Shown piece after piece: positions 15,702-23,704 of a stretch of 63,770 nt of DNA. The stretch is from DATATV01 sp035551355 (GTDB taxonomy: Bacteria > Actinomycetota > Actinomycetes > Mycobacteriales > Pseudonocardiaceae). Where the stretch lies: positions 1 through 63,770 of the forward strand of contig DASZNF010000001.1 in the NCBI GenBank assembly GCA_035551355.1, written 5' to 3'. Position 1 is the stretch's first letter; the number at the start of each line of letters is the position of its first letter. The notes under the pieces were generated by a model. That model worked only from the letters and a program-made list of their open reading frames with translations. It did not search any database and was not told the DNA's origin. The position numbers and the translations under genes are program-made.

Positions 15702-17095
15702 TCGCCGAGGTCCCGGCCGGTCAGGCGGCCGATACGGAGGCGGCCATCCGGGCCGCCCGCACCTCGTTCGACACCGGCCCGTGGCCGCGCACCCCGCCGG
15801 CCGAGCGGGCCGCGCTGCTGGCCCGGGTAGCCGAACTGCTGGCCCGGGACAAGGAGACCATCGCCCGCACCGAAACGCTGGACACCGGCAAAACGCTGGT
15901 GGAGAGCCGGATCGACGTGGACGACGTGATCGCGGTGTTCGAGTACTACGCCCGGTTGGTCGCGGAACTGAGTTCTCGCACGGTTTCCGTGCCCGGTGAC
16001 GAGGTGTCCAGCCGGATCGACTACGAACCGGTGGGCGTGTGCGGGTTGATCGCGCCGTGGAACTATCCGCTGTTGCAGATCAGCTGGAAGATCGCGCCCG
16101 CGCTGGGCGCGGGCAACACGGTGGTGGTCAAGCCGAGCGAGGTCACGCCGCTGTCCACCATTCTGTTGTTCCGGCTGCTGGCCGAAGCCGGACTGCCCGC
16201 GGGCGTGGCCAATCTGGTGCTGGGCACCGGGCCTGCGGCGGGCGCGCCGCTGGCCGAGCATCCCGGAGTGGACCTGGTGTCGTTCACCGGCAGCCTGGCC
16301 ACCGGGCAGAAGCTGATGCGGGCCGCGGCCGGGACCATCAAGAAGATCTGCCTCGAACTGGGCGGAAAGAACCCGAATGTGGTGTTCGCCGACGCCGACC
16401 TGGACGTGGCCCTCGACTACGCGCTGACCGCGGTGTTCCTGCACTCCGGCCAGGTCTGCTCGGCCGGCACCCGGCTGCTGGTGCAGGACTCGGTGCACGA
16501 GGAGTTCGTCGCCGAACTGGCCCGCCGGGCGGCGAACATCAAGTTGGGCAACGGTTTGGACGCCGACACCGAGAGCGGCCCACTGGTGTCGGCCGCCCAG
16601 TTGTCCAAAGTGGAGCGTTACGGCAGGCTTGGCGTCGAGCAGGGTGCACGCCTGCTCACCGGCGGCGCCAGGCCCGGCGATCCGGCGCTGGCCGACGGCT
16701 TCTTCTATCTGCCAACGGTGTTCGCCGACTGTAGCCGGGAGATGGCCGTCGTGCAGGATGAGACGTTCGGTCCGATCGTCACCGCCGAGAGGTTCGACAC
16801 CGAGGACGCGGCGGTGTTCCTGGCCAACGACACCGACTACGGACTGGCCGGTGCGGTGTGGACTCAGGACGTTGACCGGGGCGAACGGATCGCCGGCCGG
16901 ATGCGGCACGGCACGGTGTGGATCAACGACTTCGGCCCCTACCTGCCCTCGGCCGAATGGGGCGGCTTCAAGCGCTCCGGCATCGGCCGCGAGCTGGGAC
17001 CGTCCGGCCTGCACGAATATTGTGAGGCCAAGCACGTCTACCGCAACCGCAAGCCGGTGGCCCAGAACTGGTTCGCCAGAAACCTTGCCAAATAG
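15596..17095 (+). CDS. betB: Betaine-aldehyde dehydrogenase
   Basis: 499-residue NAD(P)-dependent aldehyde dehydrogenase, oxidising betaine aldehyde to glycine betaine. FIDGAWRDAAGGE at the start, APWNYPLLQISWKIAPAL (residues 153-170), catalytic Glu254 in LELGGKNPNVVFADADL and nucleophile Cys288 in SGQVCSAG. Length and motifs are normal for BetB-like ALDHs. ATG 15596 follows a GAGGAGG site. It overlaps the reductase by 106 nt and is followed after 54 nt by the permease. Specificity rests on the choline dehydrogenase in the same operon; gamma-aminobutyraldehyde is a possible alternative substrate. Confidence 0.9.
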   Translation: MPDLFAEPGLFIDGAWRDAAGGERHRIVNPFDQRLIAEVPAGQAADTEAAIRAARTSFDTGPWPRTPPAERAALLARVAELLARDKETIARTETLDTGKTLVESRIDVDDVIAVFEYYARLVAELSSRTVSVPGDEVSSRIDYEPVGVCGLIAPWNYPLLQISWKIAPALGAGNTVVVKPSEVTPLSTILLFRLLAEAGLPAGVANLVLGTGPAAGAPLAEHPGVDLVSFTGSLATGQKLMRAAAGTIKKICLELGGKNPNVVFADADLDVALDYALTAVFLHSGQVCSAGTRLLVQDSVHEEFVAELARRAANIKLGNGLDADTESGPLVSAAQLSKVERYGRLGVEQGARLLTGGARPGDPALADGFFYLPTVFADCSREMAVVQDETFGPIVTAERFDTEDAAVFLANDTDYGLAGAVWTQDVDRGERIAGRMRHGTVWINDFGPYLPSAEWGGFKRSGIGRELGPSGLHEYCEAKHVYRNRKPVAQNWFARNLAK

Positions 17096-17149
17096 CGCTC
17101 AAGTGGATCACGCTGCTCGCCTGAACGTAACCGACAAGAGGATGTCGCG

Positions 17150-18694
17150 ATGACGGCCGAATCAGACAGCCTGCCGGAGACCTCCACCAACGACACGTCC
17201 GATCTGGCCCGGTTCGGATACAAACAGGAACTGGAACGCACCCTGGGCTCGTTCTCCAGCTTCGCCGCCGGTTTCTCCTACATCTCCATCATGACCGGTG
17301 TGTTCCAGTTGTTCGGATTCGGCTTCGGCGCGGGCGGACCGGCCTTCATCTGGACCTGGCCGCTGGTGTTCCTGGGCCAGGGCGCGGTCGCGCTGTGCTT
17401 CGCCGAGGTGGCCGGGCAGTTCCCGCTGGCCGGTTCGGTCTACCAGTGGTCCAAACAGATCGCCCGGCCCGCGACCTCGTGGATGGCCGGCTGGATCATG
17501 AGCATCGGCGCGGTGGTCACCGCGGCCGCGGTCGCCGTGGCCTACCAGATCATCCTGCCCCAGGTGTCGCTGGCCTTCGAGGTGATCGGCGGCCCCAGTG
17601 ACGCCGGGCTCAGTTCCACGCCTGCGGGCGCGAAGAACGCCATCGTGCTGGCGCTGGGACTGGTCGTGTTCACCACCATCGTGAACCTGGTCGGTGTCAA
17701 GCTCATGGCCAAGATCAACAACTTCGGCGTCGCGGTGGAACTGACCGGCTCCGTCCTGCTGATCATCTTCCTGGCCGTGCACATCAAACGCGGGCCGCAG
17801 CACGTGCTGTTCGACACCGCGGGTACCGGCAGCGGGCATTCCTGGGGCTACTTCGGGGCTTTCCTGGTGGCCGCGCTGATGAGCGCCTACGTGTTCTACG
17901 GGTTCGACACCGCCGGTTCGCTGGCCGAGGAGACCAGGGAGCCCCGCAGGCACGCACCGCGGGCGATCCTGCGCGCGCTGACCGCCGCGTTCCTGGTGGG
18001 CGGCCTGCTGATGCTGATCGGCATGATGGCCGTCGGCGACCTGCACTCCGACCAACTGGGCACCGCGGGCATGCCGTATCTGCTCAAGAGCACGCTGGGC
18101 ACCGGGTTGGGCGACGCGTTCCTGATCTGCTCGGCCATCGCCATCACGGTGTGCTGCCTGGCCGTGCAGACCGCGGCCATCCGGATGATCTTCGCCATGG
18201 CCCGGGACAACCGGCTGCCGTTCTCCCGCGCGCTGGGCCGGGTGTCCCCGCGGGCCCGGACACCGATCGTGCCCGCGCTGGTCACCGGGGTGCTGACCAT
18301 CGCGTTGCTGGTGGTCAACATCGGCAACCAGCGGGTGTTCTACATCCTCACCTCGGTGGCGATCATCCTGTTCTACATCCCGTATCTGATGGTCACCGCG
18401 CCGATGCTGGTGCGCAGGCTGCGCGGCAGCTGGCCGCGGCCCGAACACGGCCCGTACTTCTCGCTGGGCCGCTGGGGTCTTGCGGTGAACGCGTTCGCGG
18501 TGCTCTACGGCGCGGCCATGATCGTCAACCTGGCCTGGCCGCGGCCCGCGGTGTACGGCAACGACCACTGGTACTTCCAGTGGGGCGCGGTGGTGTTCAC
18601 CGTGCTGATCGCGCTGATCGGCGCGATCATGTTGCTGGTGCGCCGGAACTGGACGCGCGCGCACAGTGAGCCGGTCGAGCCGGAAGGGACCTGA
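17150..18694 (+). CDS. APC-superfamily permease, probable choline/betaine uptake
   Basis: 514-residue polytopic membrane protein of the amino acid-polyamine-organocation superfamily (amino acid/choline transporter family), about 12 membrane segments. RFGYKQELERTLGSFSSFAAGFSYISI at the N-terminus with the unwound glycine-rich first helix (GFGFGAGGPAFIW), followed by GSVYQWSKQIARP and GFDTAGSLAEETREPRRHAPRAI in the central loop. Place in the operon between betB and choline dehydrogenase suggests that it brings in choline or a relative, taking the part played by BCCT or ABC transporters elsewhere. ATG 17150 with AAGAGGATG upstream. Substrate is inference. Confidence 0.85.
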   Translation: MTAESDSLPETSTNDTSDLARFGYKQELERTLGSFSSFAAGFSYISIMTGVFQLFGFGFGAGGPAFIWTWPLVFLGQGAVALCFAEVAGQFPLAGSVYQWSKQIARPATSWMAGWIMSIGAVVTAAAVAVAYQIILPQVSLAFEVIGGPSDAGLSSTPAGAKNAIVLALGLVVFTTIVNLVGVKLMAKINNFGVAVELTGSVLLIIFLAVHIKRGPQHVLFDTAGTGSGHSWGYFGAFLVAALMSAYVFYGFDTAGSLAEETREPRRHAPRAILRALTAAFLVGGLLMLIGMMAVGDLHSDQLGTAGMPYLLKSTLGTGLGDAFLICSAIAITVCCLAVQTAAIRMIFAMARDNRLPFSRALGRVSPRARTPIVPALVTGVLTIALLVVNIGNQRVFYILTSVAIILFYIPYLMVTAPMLVRRLRGSWPRPEHGPYFSLGRWGLAVNAFAVLYGAAMIVNLAWPRPAVYGNDHWYFQWGAVVFTVLIALIGAIMLLVRRNWTRAHSEPVEPEGT

Positions 18695-18695
18695 A

Positions 18696-20354
18696 TTGAG
18701 TTCGGACACCTACGATTTCGTCATCGTCGGCGGTGGCTCGGCCGGGTGCGCGCTGGCCAACCGGCTCTCGGCCGACCCGGGCAACAAGGTGCTGGTACTG
18801 GAGGCGGGCCGGCCAGACTTCCGCTGGGACGTGTTCATCCACATGCCGGCCGCGCTGACCTTTCCCATCGGCAGCAAGTTCTACGACTGGAAATACGAGT
18901 CCGAGCCGGAACCGCACATGGGCGGGCGGCGGGTCTACCACGCCCGCGGCAAGGTGCTCGGCGGTTCCAGCAGCATCAACGGAATGATCTTCCAGCGGGG
19001 CAACCCGATGGACTACCAGCGCTGGGCGGCCGATCCCGGCATGTCGGCCTGGGACTACGCGCATTGCCTGCCCTACTTCAAGAAGATGGAGAACTGCCTG
19101 GCGGGCGACGGCGAGCACGCCGGATTCCGCGGCGAACAGGGTCCGCTGGTGCTGGAACGGGGCCCGGCCACGAATCCGTTGTTCGGCGCGTTCTTCGCCG
19201 CCGCGCAGGAGGCCGGTTATCCGCTGACCGAGGACGTGAACGGGTACCGCCAGGAGGGTTTCGCGCCGTTCGACCGCAACGTGCACCGCGGCCGCCGGCT
19301 CTCGGCGGCCCGGGCCTACCTGCATCCGGTCATGTCCCGGCCGAACCTGACCGTGCGCACGCACGCCATGGTCAACCGGATCCTGTTCGAGGGCGCCAAA
19401 GCCACCGGCGTGGAGTACAGCTACCGGGGCAGCGACGAACGCCGGGTGTTCGGCAACGAGATCATCCTGTGCGGTGGCGCGATCAACACCCCGCAGCTGC
19501 TGCAACTGTCCGGGGTGGGCAACGCCGACGAGCTGACCGCGCTGGGCATCAACGTGGTGGCCGACCTGCCCGGAGTCGGCGAGAACATGCAGGACCACCT
19601 CGAGGTCTACATCCAGTACGCGTGCAAGCAACCGGTGTCCATGCAGCCGTACCTGCAGAAGTGGCGGCGGCCGTTCATCGGCGCGCAGTGGCTGTTCCTG
19701 CGCGGTGGCCCGGCGGCCACGAACCACTTCGAGGGCGGCGGATTCGTGCGCAGCAACGAGGACGTGGCCTATCCCAACCTGATGTTCCACTTCCTGCCCA
19801 TCGCCATCCGCTACGACGGTTCCGCGCCTTCGGGCGGACACGGCTATCAGGTCCACATCGGACCGATGTACTCCGATTCCCGGGGCAGCGTGAAGATCCG
19901 CTCCACCGATCCGCGCGAGAAACCGGCGCTGCGGTTCAATTACCTGTCCACCAAACAGGATCGGCAGGAATGGGTGGAGGCGATCACCGTCGCCCGCAGG
20001 ATCCTCAACCAGCCCGCACTGACCGAGTTCAACGGCGGCGAGCTGTCCCCCGGCCCGGAAGTGACCACGGACGAGGAGATCCTGGACTGGGTGGCCCGGG
20101 ACGGCGAGACCGCGCTGCACCCCTCGTGCACCGCGAAACTGGGCACCGGCAAGGATTCCGTGGTCGACCCGGACACCATGCGGGTGCACGGGCTGACCGG
20201 GCTGCGCGTGGTGGACGCCTCGGTGATGCCCTACATCACCAACGGCAACATCTACGCGCCGGTGATGATGACCGCGGAGAAGTCGGCCGACCTGATCCTG
20301 GGCAACACGCCCCTGCCCGCCGAGCCGGTCGACTTCTACCGGCACAAGGGGTGA
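18696..20354 (+). CDS. betA: Choline dehydrogenase (GMC oxidoreductase)
   Basis: 552-residue FAD enzyme that oxidises choline to betaine aldehyde. ADP-binding DFVIVGGGSAGCALANRLS at residues 6-24, GMC signature 1 region ARGKVLGGSSSINGMI, signature 2 region GGAINTPQLLQLSGVG and the C-terminal catalytic segment TALHPSCTAKLG with TNGNIYAPVMMTAEK. The start is TTG 18696, one nt after the permease stop (TGA-a-TTG) with GGAAGGGAC 7 nt upstream; an ATG or GTG further upstream would lie in the permease gene. Last gene of the operon; its stop is 2 nt from the convergent gene. Confidence 0.9.
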   Translation: MSSDTYDFVIVGGGSAGCALANRLSADPGNKVLVLEAGRPDFRWDVFIHMPAALTFPIGSKFYDWKYESEPEPHMGGRRVYHARGKVLGGSSSINGMIFQRGNPMDYQRWAADPGMSAWDYAHCLPYFKKMENCLAGDGEHAGFRGEQGPLVLERGPATNPLFGAFFAAAQEAGYPLTEDVNGYRQEGFAPFDRNVHRGRRLSAARAYLHPVMSRPNLTVRTHAMVNRILFEGAKATGVEYSYRGSDERRVFGNEIILCGGAINTPQLLQLSGVGNADELTALGINVVADLPGVGENMQDHLEVYIQYACKQPVSMQPYLQKWRRPFIGAQWLFLRGGPAATNHFEGGGFVRSNEDVAYPNLMFHFLPIAIRYDGSAPSGGHGYQVHIGPMYSDSRGSVKIRSTDPREKPALRFNYLSTKQDRQEWVEAITVARRILNQPALTEFNGGELSPGPEVTTDEEILDWVARDGETALHPSCTAKLGTGKDSVVDPDTMRVHGLTGLRVVDASVMPYITNGNIYAPVMMTAEKSADLILGNTPLPAEPVDFYRHKG

Positions 20355-20355
20355 T

Positions 20356-21510
20356 TCAGTCGACGGTGTCCAGGGCCGGATCGCCGTGGGTGGTGCCGTA
20401 GCGCATTCCGGCCAGCCACAGTTCGGTGAACTCGTCGGCGTTGGCCAGCAGGAAATCCAGGTCGGCCAGCTTGCGCAGGGAGCCCGGGGTGAAGGTGCGC
20501 AAGGCCTGGGCCCGCACCGGATCCCCGGTCCAGTCGGCCAGCGCGGGCAGCGACTCGGGCCAGTTCTGGTTCTGCACCCCGCCCATGGCCACCGCGGTCA
20601 TCCAGACGCCGAACAGATGCTGGTGGCCGACCACGCGGATCAGCTGGTCCAGCTTCGGACCGGACCGCTCGGACATGGCCGCCGAGTAGTCGGCGTACAG
20701 CTCGCCCGCGCCCAGCCCCCACCGGCCCAGCACACTCAGCGTGGGCCACCAGCCGGGCCGCACGGCCGAGCTGGAGCGGACCATCATGGGCATCTCGTTG
20801 ACCCAGTGGAAGTTGGGCACCTGCGGCGGCGCGGCCAGCAGCCGGTGCGGGCGGCCGGCCAGCCCGGTGCCGGGCATGCACACCGAGCGGCGCGCGCCGT
20901 GGCCGTCGTTGCGCGACACGCTGGGCAGATCGAGGTGCTCCACCAGATTCGGCACGGTGACCAGGCTGCGCACCTTCTCGCGATCCAGGTAGCGCTTGAT
21001 CATCACGTCGTCGGCGTCGCCGATCACGGCTTCCTCGCGCAGGAACCGGCCGACCTCGGTGGCCACCTCGCTGGGCATGGAGACGGCCTGGGTGGGCAGG
21101 TAGGTGTTGATCGCGGGCACCGCGTCCGCACCGACCAGACCGGCCCAGCGGACCATGGTCGCGGTCGGCGAGCCCCACTCCACGAAGTAGGAGAGCACCG
21201 CGTCCGGGTAGCGCTGGATGCCCTGCCGGACCAGGTCCAGGAAACCGGCGGGCAGCGACACGTCCTCCTGCAGCACCAGGTGGTGGGTGGTGTTGAGGGA
21301 GGCGGCCGAGTAGGCCACCCGGGCGGCCCGCAGCGCGCCGGGGCGGCCGAACGGGTTCGGGTCGATGGCCAGCCGCACCTCGGCCGGGGTCAGCTGGGCG
21401 GCCAGCTGCCGGGCCACCTTCAGCCGGCTGGGGTGAGTCACGACGGCGATGGACACCGTCGGTTCGGCCACCGGCGGGCCCGGCTCCTCGCGGGCCAGCT
21501 CGATCTGCAT
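20356..21510 (-). CDS. Glycosyltransferase-like protein of unknown function
   Basis: 384 residues (398 if ATG 21552 is used). I do not recognise a named family. The N-terminal part reads like a GT-A fold: TVSIAVVTHPSRLKVARQLAAQL, then ALRAARVAYSAASLNTTHHLVLQEDVSLPAGFLDLV, where QEDV stands where a DxD-type metal motif would be, and PDAVLSYFVEWGSP. The C-terminal half has WVNEMPMM and a helical region without clear motifs. No signal peptide or membrane segment. The ribosome site is poor for both starts. Convergent with choline dehydrogenase and divergent from arfB; no functional partner nearby. Confidence 0.65.
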   Translation of the reverse strand: MQIELAREEPGPPVAEPTVSIAVVTHPSRLKVARQLAAQLTPAEVRLAIDPNPFGRPGALRAARVAYSAASLNTTHHLVLQEDVSLPAGFLDLVRQGIQRYPDAVLSYFVEWGSPTATMVRWAGLVGADAVPAINTYLPTQAVSMPSEVATEVGRFLREEAVIGDADDVMIKRYLDREKVRSLVTVPNLVEHLDLPSVSRNDGHGARRSVCMPGTGLAGRPHRLLAAPPQVPNFHWVNEMPMMVRSSSAVRPGWWPTLSVLGRWGLGAGELYADYSAAMSERSGPKLDQLIRVVGHQHLFGVWMTAVAMGGVQNQNWPESLPALADWTGDPVRAQALRTFTPGSLRKLADLDFLLANADEFTELWLAGMRYGTTHGDPALDTVD

Positions 21511-21650
21511 GAACCTGGAGAGTAATCGCCGCGGATCACGCAAAACTGGCATGTGATTATGAGTTTGCTTAGAGTGATCTTGTTCGGTTGACGGCCGGGC
21601 CTTGCGCGCTGGGGCGATATCCGATTGCGGTCTGAGGCATCCTGGTAGGC

Positions 21651-22076
21651 ATGGCCGAGGACCTGGAGGTGACCGCGACGATCCGCATTCCAGCGGATGA
21701 GCTGCGCGAACGCTTCTCCCGGTCGTCCGGCCCGGGCGGTCAGGGCGTCAACACCGCGGACAGCCGGGTCGAGCTGTCCTTCGATCTGACCGGGTCCCGG
21801 GCCCTGTCCGAGGCCCAGCGGAGCCGCGCGGCCGAACGCTTGCGCGGGCGGCTGGTCGGCGGGGTGCTCACCGTGGTGGCCAGCGAACACCGCAACCAGC
21901 TGGCCAACCGGCGAGCGGCCCGGCTGCGGCTGGCCGCGATCCTGCGCGCGGCCCTGCGCCCGCCCACGCCGCCTCGGCGAACCACCAAGCCCAGTCGCGG
22001 TTCGGTGGAGCGGCGGTTGTCGGCCAAGCGGCGGAGGTCGGACACCAAACGCAATCGGTCTCGTCCGACGGACTGA
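21651..22076 (+). CDS. arfB: Ribosome-rescue peptidyl-tRNA hydrolase ArfB
   Basis: 141-residue release-factor homologue that frees ribosomes stalled on non-stop mRNAs. The catalytic GGQ is at residues 29-31 in SRSSGPGGQGVNTADSRVEL; the C-terminal tail is strongly basic (SVERRLSAKRRRSDTKRNRSRP), the part that enters the empty mRNA channel. Length is as usual. ATG 21651. Single gene between the divergent glycosyltransferase-like gene and the ArsR operon. Confidence 0.93.
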   Translation: MAEDLEVTATIRIPADELRERFSRSSGPGGQGVNTADSRVELSFDLTGSRALSEAQRSRAAERLRGRLVGGVLTVVASEHRNQLANRRAARLRLAAILRAALRPPTPPRRTTKPSRGSVERRLSAKRRRSDTKRNRSRPTD

Positions 22077-22115
22077 CCACGATCCCGGCGAGCAGTACCG
22101 GCTCGGCCACCCGGC

Positions 22116-22143
22116 TTGACGCATGCCGATATGGGCATATGAT
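22116..22143 (+). promoter_or_regulatory. Sigma-70-type promoter, leaderless ArsR operon, with operator dyad
   Basis: TTGACG (22116-22121) and TATGAT (22138-22143) are separated by 16 bp, an unusually close match to the -35/-10 consensus in this genome. The -10 box ends 6 nt before the ATG at 22150, so transcription would start at or next to the start codon (leaderless mRNA). The spacer carries TGCC-gatatg-GGCA, a dyad well placed for autorepression by the ArsR protein. Confidence 0.7.
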
Positions 22144-22149
22144 TTCGCC

Positions 22150-22491
22150 ATGGCACGAGCAGCGACGACGTCGGACGTCTTCAACGCGATCGCCGAGCCG
22201 CAGCGCCGGGAGATCCTGGTGCTGCTTCGGGCGGGCGAGCGGCCGGTGACCGAGTTGGCCGGGGAGCTGGGGATGACCCAGCCGCGCGCGTCCAAACACC
22301 TACGGGTGCTCCGGGAGGTCGGGCTGGTGCGCGACCGCAAGGCAGGCAAGCAGCGCCTGTACGGGCTCGACGCCCGCGGGCTGCGGCCGGTCCACGAGTG
22401 GGCCGGCGGGTTCGAGCGGTTCTGGAACGAGAGCTTCGACCGACTGGACGCCTACGTGCAGGACCTGAAGCAGACCAGGCAGGAGGAGTAG
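22150..22491 (+). CDS. ArsR-family repressor (SRPBCC-operon type)
   Basis: 113-residue winged helix protein: DVFNAIAEPQRREILVLLRAGERPVTELAGELGMTQPRASKHLRVLREVGLV, read in parts, and an aromatic C-terminal helix (EWAGGFERFWNESFDRLDAYVQDLK). No metal-binding CxC in helix 3, so it is of the non-metal ArsR type that commonly precedes AHSA1/SRPBCC genes. ATG 22150 is preferred over 22123 because the promoter -10 box lies between them. First gene of a three-gene operon; 4 nt to the next start. Confidence 0.88.
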   Translation: MARAATTSDVFNAIAEPQRREILVLLRAGERPVTELAGELGMTQPRASKHLRVLREVGLVRDRKAGKQRLYGLDARGLRPVHEWAGGFERFWNESFDRLDAYVQDLKQTRQEE

Positions 22492-22495
22492 CGCA

Positions 22496-23002
22496 ATGAG
22501 CACGACTGGACGAGGAACGCAGGCGCAGTCCGCGACAGCCGACCGCGAGATCGTGATATCCCGGGTCATCGACGCCCCACGGGAACTGGTGTTCGAGACG
22601 TTCACCGAGGTCCGGCACCTGTCGCGGTGGTGGGGACCGGACGGGTTCACCACCACCACGCGGTTGTTCGAGTTCCGCGTCGGCGGGGCCTGGGAGTTCG
22701 TGATGCACGGACCGGACGGGACGGACTACGCCGAGTGGATCACCTGGACCGAGATCGCCCCGCCGGAGCGGATCGCGATGCGCCACGGTGAGTCCCGCGA
22801 CGACCCGAACGCCTTCGAGTCGGTCCTGACGTTCGAGCCCGACGGTGCGGCGACCCGGATCCAGATGCACACGGTGTTCCCCACCAGGCAACTGCGCGAC
22901 GAGGCGGTCGAGAAGTACCACGCGATCGAGGGCGGGCAGCAGACCCTGAGCAACCTGGCGGCCTACGTCACCGAGATCGTTGCGAGAAAGGCGGAGGGCT
23001 GA
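22496..23002 (+). CDS. SRPBCC (AHSA1-like) domain protein
   Basis: 168 residues of the START/Bet v1-like fold: EIVISRVIDAPRELVFETFTEVRHLSRWWGPDGFTTTT at the N-terminus, FRVGGAWEFVMHGPDG in the middle and YHAIEGGQQTLSNLAAYV at the end. These bind hydrophobic ligands in a deep pocket; the ligand is not known. Co-transcribed with the ArsR gene upstream and overlapping the next start (TGATG at 23000-23004). Confidence 0.88.
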   Translation: MSTTGRGTQAQSATADREIVISRVIDAPRELVFETFTEVRHLSRWWGPDGFTTTTRLFEFRVGGAWEFVMHGPDGTDYAEWITWTEIAPPERIAMRHGESRDDPNAFESVLTFEPDGAATRIQMHTVFPTRQLRDEAVEKYHAIEGGQQTLSNLAAYVTEIVARKAEG

Positions 23003-23622
23003 TGGCAGGCAAGGTGTTCTTCAGCGTGTCGATGTCGCTGGACGGGTTCATCGCCCCCGACTCCGCGGAGGAGTTGATGGGGCAGCAGTGGATGGAACTG
23101 CAGCGGTGGGTCTTCCCGCAGCGGTTCTTCCGGGAGAGCCTGACGCTCGGCGAGGGCGGCGAGGAAGGGCGCGACAACGACATCGTGCGGGAGACGTTCG
23201 AACGCACCGGCGCGAGCGTGATGGGCAAGCGCATGTTCGACGCCGGCGAGCACGCGTGGCCGGCGGAGGCGCCGTTCCACACGCCGGTCTTCGTCGTGAC
23301 GCACGAGAAGCGTGACCCCTGGGCGCGGCCCGGTGGGACCACGTTCCACTTCGTGAACGAGGGCACCGAGTCCGCGCTCGACCAGGCCCGCGAGGGCGCG
23401 GGCGACCGGGACGTCCGCATCGCGGGCGGTGGCGCGACGATCCTGGAGTACCTGAACGCCGGCCTGATCGACGAGTTCTCGATCGCGCTGTCGCCGGTGC
23501 TGTTCGGCACCGGAATCCGCTTGTTCGAGGGCGTGGACGCGGGCCGCGTGGCCCTGGAGCCGGTCCGCGCGGAGCCTTCGCCGAGGGTGACGCACCTGAC
23601 CTACGCCGTCCGGGAGCGGTAG
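23002..23622 (+). CDS. RibD C-terminal / dihydrofolate-reductase-like protein
   Basis: 206 residues of the DHFR-like fold (RibD_C, yyaP/yqjY type): KVFFSVSMSLDGFIAPD at the N-terminus, GKRMFDAGE, DVRIAGGGATILEYLNAGLIDEFSIALSPVLFGTGIRLF in parts. NADPH-binding GGGA is present. Reductase substrate unknown; these are generally accessory reductases, not the housekeeping folA or ribD. ATG 23002 overlaps the stop of the SRPBCC gene by 1 nt. Last gene of the operon. Confidence 0.88.
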   Translation: MAGKVFFSVSMSLDGFIAPDSAEELMGQQWMELQRWVFPQRFFRESLTLGEGGEEGRDNDIVRETFERTGASVMGKRMFDAGEHAWPAEAPFHTPVFVVTHEKRDPWARPGGTTFHFVNEGTESALDQAREGAGDRDVRIAGGGATILEYLNAGLIDEFSIALSPVLFGTGIRLFEGVDAGRVALEPVRAEPSPRVTHLTYAVRER

Positions 23623-23704
23623 GGGCACGTCAGGCGTCGCGGGATTCGGCGACTCGGCGTATTGGCATGCAACGTGGTTCGCCGCGGGCGCGTCGTTATA
23701 GGGC

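Noticed and set aside
15491..17035. 514-codon minus-strand open frame opposite betB
   Set aside because: BetB has the catalytic Glu and Cys on the plus strand; the minus frame is a shadow.
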